Assembly (NCBI GenBank): GCA_004555865.1
Contig: SFJO01000014.1
Location: 1-54,514 of the forward strand
Source: Oscillospiraceae bacterium
GTDB taxonomy: Bacteria; Bacillota; Clostridia; Oscillospirales; Ruminococcaceae
Length of the DNA: 54,514 bases
Direction: 5' to 3'
Shown here: one piece after another, positions 16,401 to 23,306 of the stretch
Layout of the letters: each line of letters opens with the position of its first letter
Position numbering within the stretch: the first letter of the stretch is position 1
Made by a program: the position numbers and the translations under genes
Notes under the pieces: model-generated
The model's database searches: none
What the model was told of the DNA's origin: nothing
The model's input: only the letters and a program-made list of their open reading frames with translations

Positions 16401-16920
16401 GGTAGTAATTCCCATGCCCGAACAGGTTGTTGTACCACAGCGCAATTTCCTTGGCGCGGTCGTAATCCCCGGCCAGCAGCGCCTGCGGCACCTCGCCCGC
16501 CAGGCAGGCCGACAGGCAGATCAGCCCTTCGTGGTACTGCTCCAGCAGCTCATGGTCCACACGCGGTTTGGAGTAGAACCCCTCAATAAACCCGGCGCTG
16601 ACCATTTTAATAAGGTTTTTATACCCGGTTTCATTTTTGCAAAGCAGAATCAGGTGACGGTTGCCGTCAATGCGGGCCACCTTATCAAACCGGGTGCGGG
16701 TGGCCACATACACCTCACAGCCAATGATCGGCTTGATGCCCGCCTTTTTGGCCGCCTTGTAAAAATCCACACAGCCGTACATAACACCGTGGTCGGTGAT
16801 GGCAATGGCGGTCTGGCCCAGCTCCTTCACGCGGTCAAACAGCTGGTCAATGCGGCACGCGCCGTCCAGCAGACTGTACTCCGTGTGTACATGCAGATGG
16901 GTAAATTGCCGTTCAGCCAT
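13438..16920 (-). CDS. dnaE: DNA polymerase III subunit alpha (DnaE type)
   Basis: Replicative polymerase of the DnaE1 type, 1160 residues. The PHP domain starts at once with FTHLHVHTEYSLLDGACRID and runs to about residue 280. The polymerase core follows: GPGRGSGAGSLCAYCVGI and SMPDFDVDFCYERRQEVIDY bear catalytic Asp residues. A helix-hairpin-helix region lies near EINRRAVESLIKAGAFD, and an OB fold is visible near the end (TIEILIFPKTLADC, VVVSGRVSVKEEEP). Its ATG overlaps the end of whiA by 8 bases, so translation is probably coupled. Firmicutes usually also carry PolC, which is not in this window. Confidence 0.97.
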   Translation of the reverse strand: MAERQFTHLHVHTEYSLLDGACRIDQLFDRVKELGQTAIAITDHGVMYGCVDFYKAAKKAGIKPIIGCEVYVATRTRFDKVARIDGNRHLILLCKNETGYKNLIKMVSAGFIEGFYSKPRVDHELLEQYHEGLICLSACLAGEVPQALLAGDYDRAKEIALWYNNLFGHGNYYLEIQDHGLEEQQTVLPQLIRLSKETGIPLVATNDAHYLRKEDSKMQSILICIQTGKTVNDQDRMEFETDEFYLKSTDEMYDLFSICPEACENTNKIAEQCNFDFEFGVTKLPYFEAPDGMENQEYFEKLCREGLVRRYGEHPDPELTKRLEYEIGVIKRMGYTNYYLIVFDFINYAKSQGIPVGPGRGSGAGSLCAYCVGITNIDPIRYNLLFERFLNPERVSMPDFDVDFCYERRQEVIDYVNRKYGHDHVAQIVTFGTMAARAAIRDVGRVLDMPYQEVDGVAKLVPMELKMTLHRAMEVSPELKARYDADPKVQELIDTAIKIEGMPRHASTHAAGVVITREAANEYVPLSTNDGVPVTQFNMTTIEELGLLKMDFLGLRTLTVLHDAEEMIRRVQPDFSLDAISYEDKATYEMLAQGETEGVFQLESTGMRQVLAGLHPQSLEDVIALISLYRPGPMDSIPTYLRNRRQPDQIRYKTPELAHILDVTNGCIVYQEQVMQICRELAGFSYGQADLVRRAMSKKKHDVMEKERQHFVYGNTTPGQECNGCIKNGISEEAANAIFDDMSSFASYAFNKSHAACYAYVAYQTAYLKCHYRSQFMAALLTSVLDNTDKVIEYSGECQRLGIRVLPPDINVSDGGFTVDGPDIRFGLNAVKNVGRNLIATTVQERREMPFRSLYDYCKRLYGVEINRRAVESLIKAGAFDQLEDTRRGMLESVEGILKSVETDARKNVAGQLDLFSQLDDEDEWDDYHIPKVPEYPPQELLRMEKDVSGLYLSGHPLDSYREKIEQYATCQILALSGESAKEYDGRQVNLVCTVVKTKFMTTKSNTLMAFTTVEDLTGTIEILIFPKTLADCRDALQDNAVVVVSGRVSVKEEEPAKLLADHVVPIDRYTPDQQNLAKRSTVAKESPKAVYLKLPGKDSPQMAKVRSLLGILDGTMPVYIRFVDTGKMVLAPRTLWALDHPLLYSELNRILGEENVVVR

Positions 16921-17830
16921 GCTCTCTCCTCTCCCGCAGGGTCTCTGCGATCTCCTGCAAGCGCTTGAACCGGTGCGACAGTCCCGACCGGCTCACCGGC
17001 GGGTCCAGCAGCGGGGCCAGCTGCGCCAGCGAAGCGTCCGGCTGCTCCAGCCGCACCTGGGCCGCCTGGCGCAGCGGCTCCGGCAGGCCGGCCAGGTCGC
17101 CGTGCTCTTCCAAATAGCGCACCGCCTTGTTCACCGGCGCGTTGGCCGCGGCCATTTTGCTCAGGTTGGCCGTTTCGCAGTTGATGATACGATTGGTCTT
17201 GTTGCGCACATCCTTCACCATCTTCAGCTCCATCAGCTGCATGGCTGCCTTGGGTGCGCCCATAAAGGTCAAAAGGTCCACCAGCGGTTCGCTGGCCTTT
17301 ACATAAATCACATTTGCGCCCTTGCGCAGGGTGCGGTGAGGGCAAAATTCATGCTCGGCGATGAGGGCCTCAAAGTCCCGCGCCAGATTGCGCCGCCCGG
17401 TTAGGAATTCCAGATTGTACTCCTTCTGCGGGTCGGTCATGGTGCCGCTGCACAAAAATGCCATGGACACAAAGGCGCTCACACAGCCGCTGCACTGCAG
17501 GATGGCCGGGTTGATGCGCAGGCTGGCCTCGGTTCCGGTGTGACCGAACAATTCCATCATGCGGGCCACCTGCTCCGGGTCTTTTACGCTGAATTCGCTG
17601 ATGGGGCCGCCCAGCCGCTCTTTCTGAACGATCTCGCCCTCAATGCCCACCCGATGGTACAGCTTCTGCACCAGCCGGGCCGCTTCCGGAATTTCGGTGT
17701 GCAGCACCATTCCCTGGGCATCAAAATACTTACCGAAGCAGGCCGCTCCGTAACAGGCTGCCAGCGCACAGCAGGGTTTGCCGATGCGCCGGGCGATGAT
17801 CTCATATTTTACGTCCTGCGAAAAACTCAA
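16913..17830 (-). CDS. whiA: Sporulation/division regulator WhiA
   Basis: WhiA combines a degenerate LAGLIDADG homing-endonuclease fold with a C-terminal helix-turn-helix. It is a DNA-binding protein linked to division and, in some Gram-positives, sporulation. I set the start at TTG 17830: the family begins with SFSxxVKxEL, here SFSQDVKYEI. CGGAGAG lies about five bases upstream, giving 305 residues. Upstream ATG codons would add an unusual arginine-rich tail. The helix-turn-helix is in the last 75 residues (LRQAAQVRLEQPDASLAQLA and onward). The 140-base gap to rapZ contains no room for yvcK, which normally sits between the two. Confidence 0.93.
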   Translation of the reverse strand: MSFSQDVKYEIIARRIGKPCCALAACYGAACFGKYFDAQGMVLHTEIPEAARLVQKLYHRVGIEGEIVQKERLGGPISEFSVKDPEQVARMMELFGHTGTEASLRINPAILQCSGCVSAFVSMAFLCSGTMTDPQKEYNLEFLTGRRNLARDFEALIAEHEFCPHRTLRKGANVIYVKASEPLVDLLTFMGAPKAAMQLMELKMVKDVRNKTNRIINCETANLSKMAAANAPVNKAVRYLEEHGDLAGLPEPLRQAAQVRLEQPDASLAQLAPLLDPPVSRSGLSHRFKRLQEIAETLRERREHG

Positions 17831-17970
17831 GGGTACTCTCCGTTCTTTGAAACCACTGCCGTCAGCCATTCTTTTCCGCGCTCTGCGGCCAAAAGCATAA
17901 CTGACGGCACTTCGTGTTTGAATTGTTGGCCGGCCGGGCATTCAAATGGCGCCGCGCCGGGATTCGTTTC

Positions 17971-18834
17971 TCAGTTTGTGCGGCGGGCATCCCGATGCTG
18001 CACGCTGGGCTCATAGCCAAGCCGGTCGCAGAATTCCGCCAGCTTGCGGGCAAACGTAATGGAACGATGCTTGCCGCCGGTGCAGCCCACGGCCACCGTC
18101 AGCTGGCTCTTGCCTTCCTGCACATACAGGGGCAGAGCGTACTCCAGCAGCCCTTCCATGCGCTTGAGCAATTCCTGCGACTGTTCCGATTTCATCACAT
18201 AGTCCACCACTTCCTGGTCCAGCCCGGTCTTGTCCTTCAGTTCCGGGACATAGAAGGGGTTGGGCAGGCAGCGCACGTCAAACACAATGTCCGCCTCGGC
18301 AGGCAGGCCGAATTTGAACCCGAAGGACACAATGTTCAGGACCATGGGGCGCTCATGCCCGGTCAGAAACAGCCCGCAGATGCGCTCTTTGTTCTGGGCC
18401 GTGGAGAGCAGCGAGGTATCCACCACAAAATCCGCCCGTTCAAACAGGGGCCGTAGAATCTGCCGCTCCCGCACAATGGCTTCGCTGGTGGAAATACCCT
18501 CGCTGATGCTGATGGGGTGGCGGCGGCGGGTCTCCTTATAACGGCGGCGCAGCACATCGTCCGTGGCTTCCAGAAACAGCACCCGGTAATCCACCTTCCG
18601 GTCGTCCAGCGTGGCCAGTGCGTCCCGGATCTCCTGCGGAGAGCGGGCACCGCGAATGTCCAGGCCCACCGCCACCTTTTTCAGCAGGTTGCCGCCTTGC
18701 TGGGCAAACTCCAGCAGGCGGGGCATCAGCCCGGCGGGAATGTTGTCAATGCAAAAATAGCCAATGTCCTCCAGCGCATTCATCGCCAGAGATTTGCCCG
18801 CACCGGAAAGTCCGGTCACGATCACAAGTTCCAT
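17971..18834 (-). CDS. rapZ: RNase adapter RapZ / nucleotide-binding protein YvcJ
   Basis: The 287-residue protein starts MELVIVTGLSGAGKSLAMNA, with the Walker A loop GLSGAGKS, followed by EDIGYFCIDNIPAGLMP typical of RapZ/YvcJ. Near the C-terminus VAVGCTGGKHRSITFARKLA is the conserved signature that in E. coli RapZ belongs to the glucosamine-6-phosphate sensing domain. In Firmicutes the protein binds and hydrolyses GTP/ATP and affects competence and cell-wall metabolism; its role in small-RNA decay is not shown outside enterobacteria. AGGAGCG precedes the ATG. Lies between murB and whiA in the operon. Confidence 0.95.
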   Translation of the reverse strand: MELVIVTGLSGAGKSLAMNALEDIGYFCIDNIPAGLMPRLLEFAQQGGNLLKKVAVGLDIRGARSPQEIRDALATLDDRKVDYRVLFLEATDDVLRRRYKETRRRHPISISEGISTSEAIVRERQILRPLFERADFVVDTSLLSTAQNKERICGLFLTGHERPMVLNIVSFGFKFGLPAEADIVFDVRCLPNPFYVPELKDKTGLDQEVVDYVMKSEQSQELLKRMEGLLEYALPLYVQEGKSQLTVAVGCTGGKHRSITFARKLAEFCDRLGYEPSVQHRDARRTN

Positions 18835-18963
18835 TTTTCGCTCCTGTTCTGCCCGGCCCCGCCGATCTATCCAGGCGCCGGGTACTTTCCCATCCTGTCC
18901 GGCAGCCGCTGCCTTGTTTGCCGCGCGCTGGCTTTTTCCCCTCTTCGGGCGGTGAATGCCGCC

Positions 18964-19881
18964 TTACTTCACCACGCGGATCTCCCGTTCCAGCGTGTAA
19001 CCGGTTTTCTCTTTCACCACACGAATGACCTGTTCGGTGAGGGCAATCACATCGGCGCAGGTTGCGCCGCCCAGATTTACCACGAAGCCGCTGTGCTTTT
19101 GGCTTACGGCCGCACCGCCCACCTGAAGGCCCTTCAGACCGCACTGCTCAATGAGGGCGGCCGCAAAGGCCCCCTGGGGCCGCTTGAAGGTGCTGCCTGC
19201 GCTGGGCCATTCCAGCGGCTGCTTTTCCCGGCGCTTGGCCAGCAATTCCGCCATGCGGGCGCGAATGGCCGCCTTGTCACCCCGGGCAAGGTGCAGCGTG
19301 GCCGAAAGCACACAGCTGCCATCCTGTTCAAACACGCTGGTACGGTATCCAAACGCCAGTGCATCGGCAGGCCGGGTCTCCACCGTTCCCTCCGGGGTCA
19401 GGCAGGTCACCGTCTCCACCACGTCCTTCATTTCGCCGCCATAAGCACCGGCGTTCATATACAGCGCGCCGCCCAGGCTTCCCGGAATGCCACAGGCAAA
19501 TTCCAGGCCGGTCAGCCCGGCGTCCCGCGCCATGGCACACAGGGCCGTCAGCCCGGCCCCGGCCGGTGCCGTCATGCGTTCGCCCTCAATGCGCGGCACA
19601 TCGCCCATCATGCGGGTGCAGATGACTGCTCCGTCAAACCCTTCGTCCGCAAACAGCGTATTGGAGCCCTGCCCCAACAGATAATATCGCACATCGGATT
19701 TTTTGCAGGCCGCCAGCGCCGCTTCCAGCTGCCGGGCATCGGCAGGGCGGGCAAACAAAGCAGCCGGGCCGCCGATTTTAAAGGTGGTATACCGGGCAAG
19801 GGGCGTACCGCACTCATACGGCACGCCCTCCCGGTCCCACAAGCCTTTCAGCATTTCCAGCTGATCCTGTCTCATGGTCAT
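18964..19881 (-). CDS. murB: UDP-N-acetylenolpyruvoylglucosamine reductase
   Basis: MurB reduces UDP-GlcNAc-enolpyruvate to UDP-MurNAc with NADPH, an early cytosolic step of peptidoglycan synthesis. The 305-residue flavoprotein shows YTTFKIGGPAALFARP (FAD pyrophosphate binding), LLGQGSNTLFADEGFDG, FACGIPGSLGGALYMNAGAY, and the active-site Ser region SAGSTFKRPQGAFAAALIEQ. The C-terminal LEREIRVV holds the catalytic Glu. These mark the type II (Firmicute) form. The start MTMRQDQLEM is supported by AAGGAGAAC. Located between glucokinase and rapZ, the widespread Clostridial order. Confidence 0.96.
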   Translation of the reverse strand: MTMRQDQLEMLKGLWDREGVPYECGTPLARYTTFKIGGPAALFARPADARQLEAALAACKKSDVRYYLLGQGSNTLFADEGFDGAVICTRMMGDVPRIEGERMTAPAGAGLTALCAMARDAGLTGLEFACGIPGSLGGALYMNAGAYGGEMKDVVETVTCLTPEGTVETRPADALAFGYRTSVFEQDGSCVLSATLHLARGDKAAIRARMAELLAKRREKQPLEWPSAGSTFKRPQGAFAAALIEQCGLKGLQVGGAAVSQKHSGFVVNLGGATCADVIALTEQVIRVVKEKTGYTLEREIRVVK

Positions 19882-19904
19882 GTTCTCCTTGTTTCCGTGC
19901 AGGC

Positions 19905-20870
19905 TCAGACCAGCTGCTGCTCGCCCAGGCTGGCCGCGCCCAACACGCCGGCATCGTTTTTCAGCTCGGCTGCCTTGATGACCGTGCGCTTTTTGCCGTT
20001 GCGCGCATACTCTTCCCGGTCCACATACTCCCGGATGGGCCCCAGCAGGGTCTCGCCCTGTGCCGAAACGCCGCCGCCGATGCAGATCACCTCCGGCTGG
20101 AAAATGTTCACCACATCGGTAATGCCGCAGGCCACGTACTCAATCCAGTTCGACACCACGGTTTTGGCCAGCTCATCGCCTGCATGCAGGGCATCAAACG
20201 CCGTTTTGGCGCCCACCTTGGTCAGATCGCCGCCCACCAGCTTCCACATCATGTTGTCGGGGTTGGCCAGCATCGCAGCACGGGTGTCCTCGGTCAGGGC
20301 GCGGGCGCTGGCGTACTTTTCCCAGCAGCCGCGGCGGCCGCACATACAGGGCCGCCCGCCCTTCACCACAACGGTATGGCCCAGCTCGGCACCGGCGTAG
20401 TTGAAGCCGGCAAAAATCTTGCCGTCGATGATGATTCCGCCGCCGATTCCGGTACCCAGGGTGATGGCCACCGCATACTTTGCCCCCTTGGCCGCACCGG
20501 CGATGTATTCGCCATAGGCCGCCGCATTGGCGTCGTTCTCAATATACACCTTGCAGCCCAGCAGCGCTTCCATGTTGGCCTGCAGCGCCCAATCGTTGTA
20601 GCCGAAGTTCGCGTTGAACTCCACCACGCCGCTCTCGCTGTTCACGCTGCCGGGGGTGCCGATGCCCACCCACTTCAGGTCGCTCATCGCAAACTGATGC
20701 TTTTCGGCCAGCTGACGGCAAAGCCCTGCAATCTCCTGCTCCACTTCTTCCGAAGGCCGAGGCAGCCCGGTGAGGCAGCTTGCACGGTCCACAATGTTAT
20801 GGTCTTTGTCCACAAGGCCGGCCGTAATGGTCGTGCCGCCCAGATCTACGCCAATGGTATACTGTTCCAT
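19905..20870 (-). CDS. glk: ROK family glucokinase
   Basis: Phosphorylates glucose to glucose 6-phosphate. The 321-residue ROK protein begins MEQYTIGVDLGGTTITAGLV, the phosphate-binding DLGGT motif, and contains VGIGTPGSVN and YIENDANAAAYGEYIAG (catalytic Asp). The zinc site PCMCGRRGCWEKYAS and the sugar-contacting GAELGHTVV are also present. These favour glucokinase over a ROK repressor, since there is no N-terminal helix-turn-helix. It sits between hprK and murB, linking sugar phosphorylation with the HPr kinase that senses glycolytic flux. GlkA/GcK naming varies; the function is well supported. Confidence 0.95.
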   Translation of the reverse strand: MEQYTIGVDLGGTTITAGLVDKDHNIVDRASCLTGLPRPSEEVEQEIAGLCRQLAEKHQFAMSDLKWVGIGTPGSVNSESGVVEFNANFGYNDWALQANMEALLGCKVYIENDANAAAYGEYIAGAAKGAKYAVAITLGTGIGGGIIIDGKIFAGFNYAGAELGHTVVVKGGRPCMCGRRGCWEKYASARALTEDTRAAMLANPDNMMWKLVGGDLTKVGAKTAFDALHAGDELAKTVVSNWIEYVACGITDVVNIFQPEVICIGGGVSAQGETLLGPIREYVDREEYARNGKKRTVIKAAELKNDAGVLGAASLGEQQLV

Positions 20871-20910
20871 AGTTTTTTCTCCTCACTCTGCCGCTGCGCT
20901 TTGCAGCGTT

Positions 20911-21849
20911 TCAGGTTTTGTTGCTCAGGTCATCCTCCAGGCCAAGGCGGGTCAGCAGCTCCTGTGCGGCGCTGTACCCCATCTTCTTCTGGCGGTTCGT
21001 GATGGCCGCCGTCTCCAGAATCACCGCCAGATTTCGGCCGGGCATCACCGGAATGACCGTGCTGGGGATCTGCACGCCCAGAATTTCGTAATTTTCACCG
21101 GTCAGGCCGGTGCGGTCGTAGGTTTTGCTCTTGTCCCAAGGCTCCAGCTCCACCACCAGGTCAATGTTGGCGCTGGTTTTCACCGCGCCGATGCCGAACG
21201 TGCGGGCCACGTTCACAATGCCGATGCCCCGCAGCTCCAGAAAATGGCGGATGTTCTCCGGCGAGGTGCCGATGACGGTGGTGCCGGAAGTGCGGCGCAG
21301 CTCCACGGCGTCATCCGCAATCAGCCGGTGGCCGCGCTTCACCAGCTCCACCGCCGTCTCGCTTTTGCCCACGCCGCTGTCGCCCAGAATCAGGATGCCC
21401 TCGCCGTATACCTCCACGCATACGCCGTGGCGGGTCACGCGGGGCGCCAGCTCCACGTTCAGGTAGCTGATCAGGTTGCTCATCAGCGTGGAGGAGGTTT
21501 CCGCCGAGCGCATCAGGGGCACATCGTACCAACTGGCAAAGTCCAGCATTTCATCCAGCGGGTCCATCCCGCGGGAGATGATCACCGTGGGAGGCTTCAT
21601 GCTGAACAGCTTTTCCAAATGATTGCGCCGCTCATCGTCCGACAGGTCTTTCAGATACGCCATCTCCACCATACCGATGATCTGAATCCGGGTGGCGTCA
21701 AAATACTGATAAAAGCCTGCCAGCATAATGCCAGGGCGGTTGATGTCCGCCGTGGTGATGGGAATCTGCCACAGGTCCTTGGGGGCATACAAACTCTCCA
21801 GGTTCAGCTGCTTTGCCAGTTTTCCGAGCGGGACTGAAAATTGGGGCAT
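20911..21849 (-). CDS. hprK: HPr kinase/phosphorylase
   Basis: HprK phosphorylates Ser-46 of HPr with ATP when fructose bisphosphate is high and reverses the reaction when phosphate is high, driving catabolite repression in Firmicutes. The 312-residue protein has an N-terminal MurF-like domain (to about 130) and a C-terminal kinase domain. The kinase domain holds the P-loop ILGDSGVGKSETAVELVKRG and the signature ELRGIGIVNVARTFG-AVK. The start MPQFSVPLGKLAKQL is preferred over an in-frame ATG 60 bases upstream because AAAGGA precedes it. First gene of the operon, with a TATAAT promoter. Confidence 0.95.
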   Translation of the reverse strand: MPQFSVPLGKLAKQLNLESLYAPKDLWQIPITTADINRPGIMLAGFYQYFDATRIQIIGMVEMAYLKDLSDDERRNHLEKLFSMKPPTVIISRGMDPLDEMLDFASWYDVPLMRSAETSSTLMSNLISYLNVELAPRVTRHGVCVEVYGEGILILGDSGVGKSETAVELVKRGHRLIADDAVELRRTSGTTVIGTSPENIRHFLELRGIGIVNVARTFGIGAVKTSANIDLVVELEPWDKSKTYDRTGLTGENYEILGVQIPSTVIPVMPGRNLAVILETAAITNRQKKMGYSAAQELLTRLGLEDDLSNKT

Positions 21850-21975
21850 TGCTTCAACATTCCTTTCCTGAAACATACGGGCCGCAACGGCCCCGGGCCA
21901 AGGCGGCATTTCCTTGCCTTTGCCCGTTTTGTGCGGGAGCCGCCGAACACAGCGCCCCCATCAAATCTTTTATTT

Positions 21976-22004
21976 ATTATATACGCAAACCGCCGGAATG
22001 GGAA
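21976..22004 (-). promoter_or_regulatory. Promoter of the hprK operon
   Basis: TTCCCA (22004-21999) and a perfect TATAAT (21981-21976) on the minus strand have a 17-base spacer. They lie about 125 bases before hprK in the divergent spacer (21850-22135) shared with the P-loop ATPase gene. Confidence 0.55.
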
Positions 22005-22135
22005 TAGCGTTCCCCTTCATTTTGTCTCAAATCTCCTCCACTCCTTTCTTTTTTCGGGGCAGCCGTTCCACTTTTTATCCTTGTGGCGCGCGCGGGCCCT
22101 TTCGCATAGGATGTGCCCAAAGGAGGGAAACATTT

Positions 22136-23254
22136 ATGGAACACACCCATGCACCCATTCAGGCCGACTTTTTCCTAGGCTGTCTTTCCCCCACCGGTTT
22201 CCGGGGGTACTTTCACGAGTTGGCCCGGCAGCCCGGCCTTGCACTCTGGCTCATCAAGGCCGGGCCGGGTTGCGGCAAATCCACCCTGATGAAGCAGCTG
22301 GCCGCCCGCGGCCGCGGCGTGGTGGAACACATCCATTGCTCTTCAGACCCGGACAGCCTGGACGGTGCCATCTTTTGGCCGGAGGGCTGCGGCATTGTGG
22401 ACGCCACCGCGCCCCACGCCCTTGATCCGGCCTATCCGGTGGCGCACGAGCAGGTGGTGAGCCTGTATCACACCCTGAATCAGGCATATCTGCAGGAGAA
22501 CCGCGAAGAGATTCAGCGCCTGTTCGACCTATGCAGCCGGTTCCAGGGCCGGGCTGCCCGCTACGTTTCCGCCGCCGGGGGCATTCTGCTGGACAGCCGC
22601 CGCACCGCCGCCTGCACCACCGACTTTGAAAAGGTCCGCAAAGAGGCCGCCCGGCTGGCCGCCCGCTATCTGCCCAGCCTGCCCGGCCCCGGCTTTGCCT
22701 GCGACCGGCTGCTCAGTGCCGTTACCCCGCAGGGGCGGATTGTTTACAGCGGCACCATTGCCGCCCTCACCGACCGGCAGGTGGTTCTTCAGGACGAAAC
22801 CGGTGCGGCCAGCCGCCTGCTGCTGGAGCTTCTGCGGGACGCTGCCCTGCAAAAAGGCCATCGGGTCATCGTGTGCTGGTGCCCCATGGCCCCGGGCGAT
22901 AAAATCGACCACCTGATTTTTCCCGACCTGCGGCTTGCCTTCGTCACCGCCAACAGCTGGCATCCTCTGCATTTTGAGGGGCAGCGCACCATTCGCTGCG
23001 TCCGGTTCAACACCCAGCCCACCCTGAGCTGCCGCCGCAAACGGCTGCGCTTCAACCAAAAAGCTGCGGCGGATCTCCTGGAACAGGCCAGCGCCATGCA
23101 GGCTTCTGCCAAGCAGAACCACGACCTGCTGGAAGAGTTTTACAAAGCCGCGGCCGATTTTTCCCAGGTGGAAGCGATTGGCCGCGAAACCGCCAGCGCC
23201 ATGGGGCTGCCGGAACCGCCAGCGGATTGCGCCCCCGCGCAAAATACGCTATGA
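22136..23254 (+). CDS. P-loop ATPase of unknown role (PRK06851-like)
   Basis: The 372-residue protein carries a clear Walker A, LIKAGPGCGKSTLMKQL (residues 39-55), soon after an N-terminal FLGCLSPTGFRGYF motif. It has a second half with a nucleotide-kinase look (GHRVIVCWCPMAPGDKIDHL, then LAFVTANSWHP). This two-part layout recalls Firmicute PRK06851-type ATPases, which I recall only as uncharacterised. AGGAGGG lies before ATG 22136; longer in-frame starts upstream have no ribosome site. No membrane segment. It is divergent from hprK and 52 bases ahead of the nuclease-helicase gene, whose promoter overlaps its end, so joint function is possible but unproven. Confidence 0.75.
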   Translation: MEHTHAPIQADFFLGCLSPTGFRGYFHELARQPGLALWLIKAGPGCGKSTLMKQLAARGRGVVEHIHCSSDPDSLDGAIFWPEGCGIVDATAPHALDPAYPVAHEQVVSLYHTLNQAYLQENREEIQRLFDLCSRFQGRAARYVSAAGGILLDSRRTAACTTDFEKVRKEAARLAARYLPSLPGPGFACDRLLSAVTPQGRIVYSGTIAALTDRQVVLQDETGAASRLLLELLRDAALQKGHRVIVCWCPMAPGDKIDHLIFPDLRLAFVTANSWHPLHFEGQRTIRCVRFNTQPTLSCRRKRLRFNQKAAADLLEQASAMQASAKQNHDLLEEFYKAAADFSQVEAIGRETASAMGLPEPPADCAPAQNTL

Positions 23255-23255
23255 T
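23227..23255 (+). promoter_or_regulatory. Promoter of the nuclease-helicase gene
   Basis: TTGCGC (23227-23232) and TATGAT (23250-23255) with a 17-base spacer overlap the last codons of the preceding ATPase gene. Confidence 0.5.
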
Positions 23256-23306
23256 AAAAACAACCGTGCATTCAAACTTTATTTAAGAAAGGAGACCCGA
23301 ACGAAT

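Noticed and set aside
13732..16968. A 1078-codon open frame on the plus strand opposite dnaE
   Set aside because: It lies wholly antisense to a clear dnaE, has His/Gln/Val-rich shadow composition and no domain; GC-rich codon bias creates such frames.
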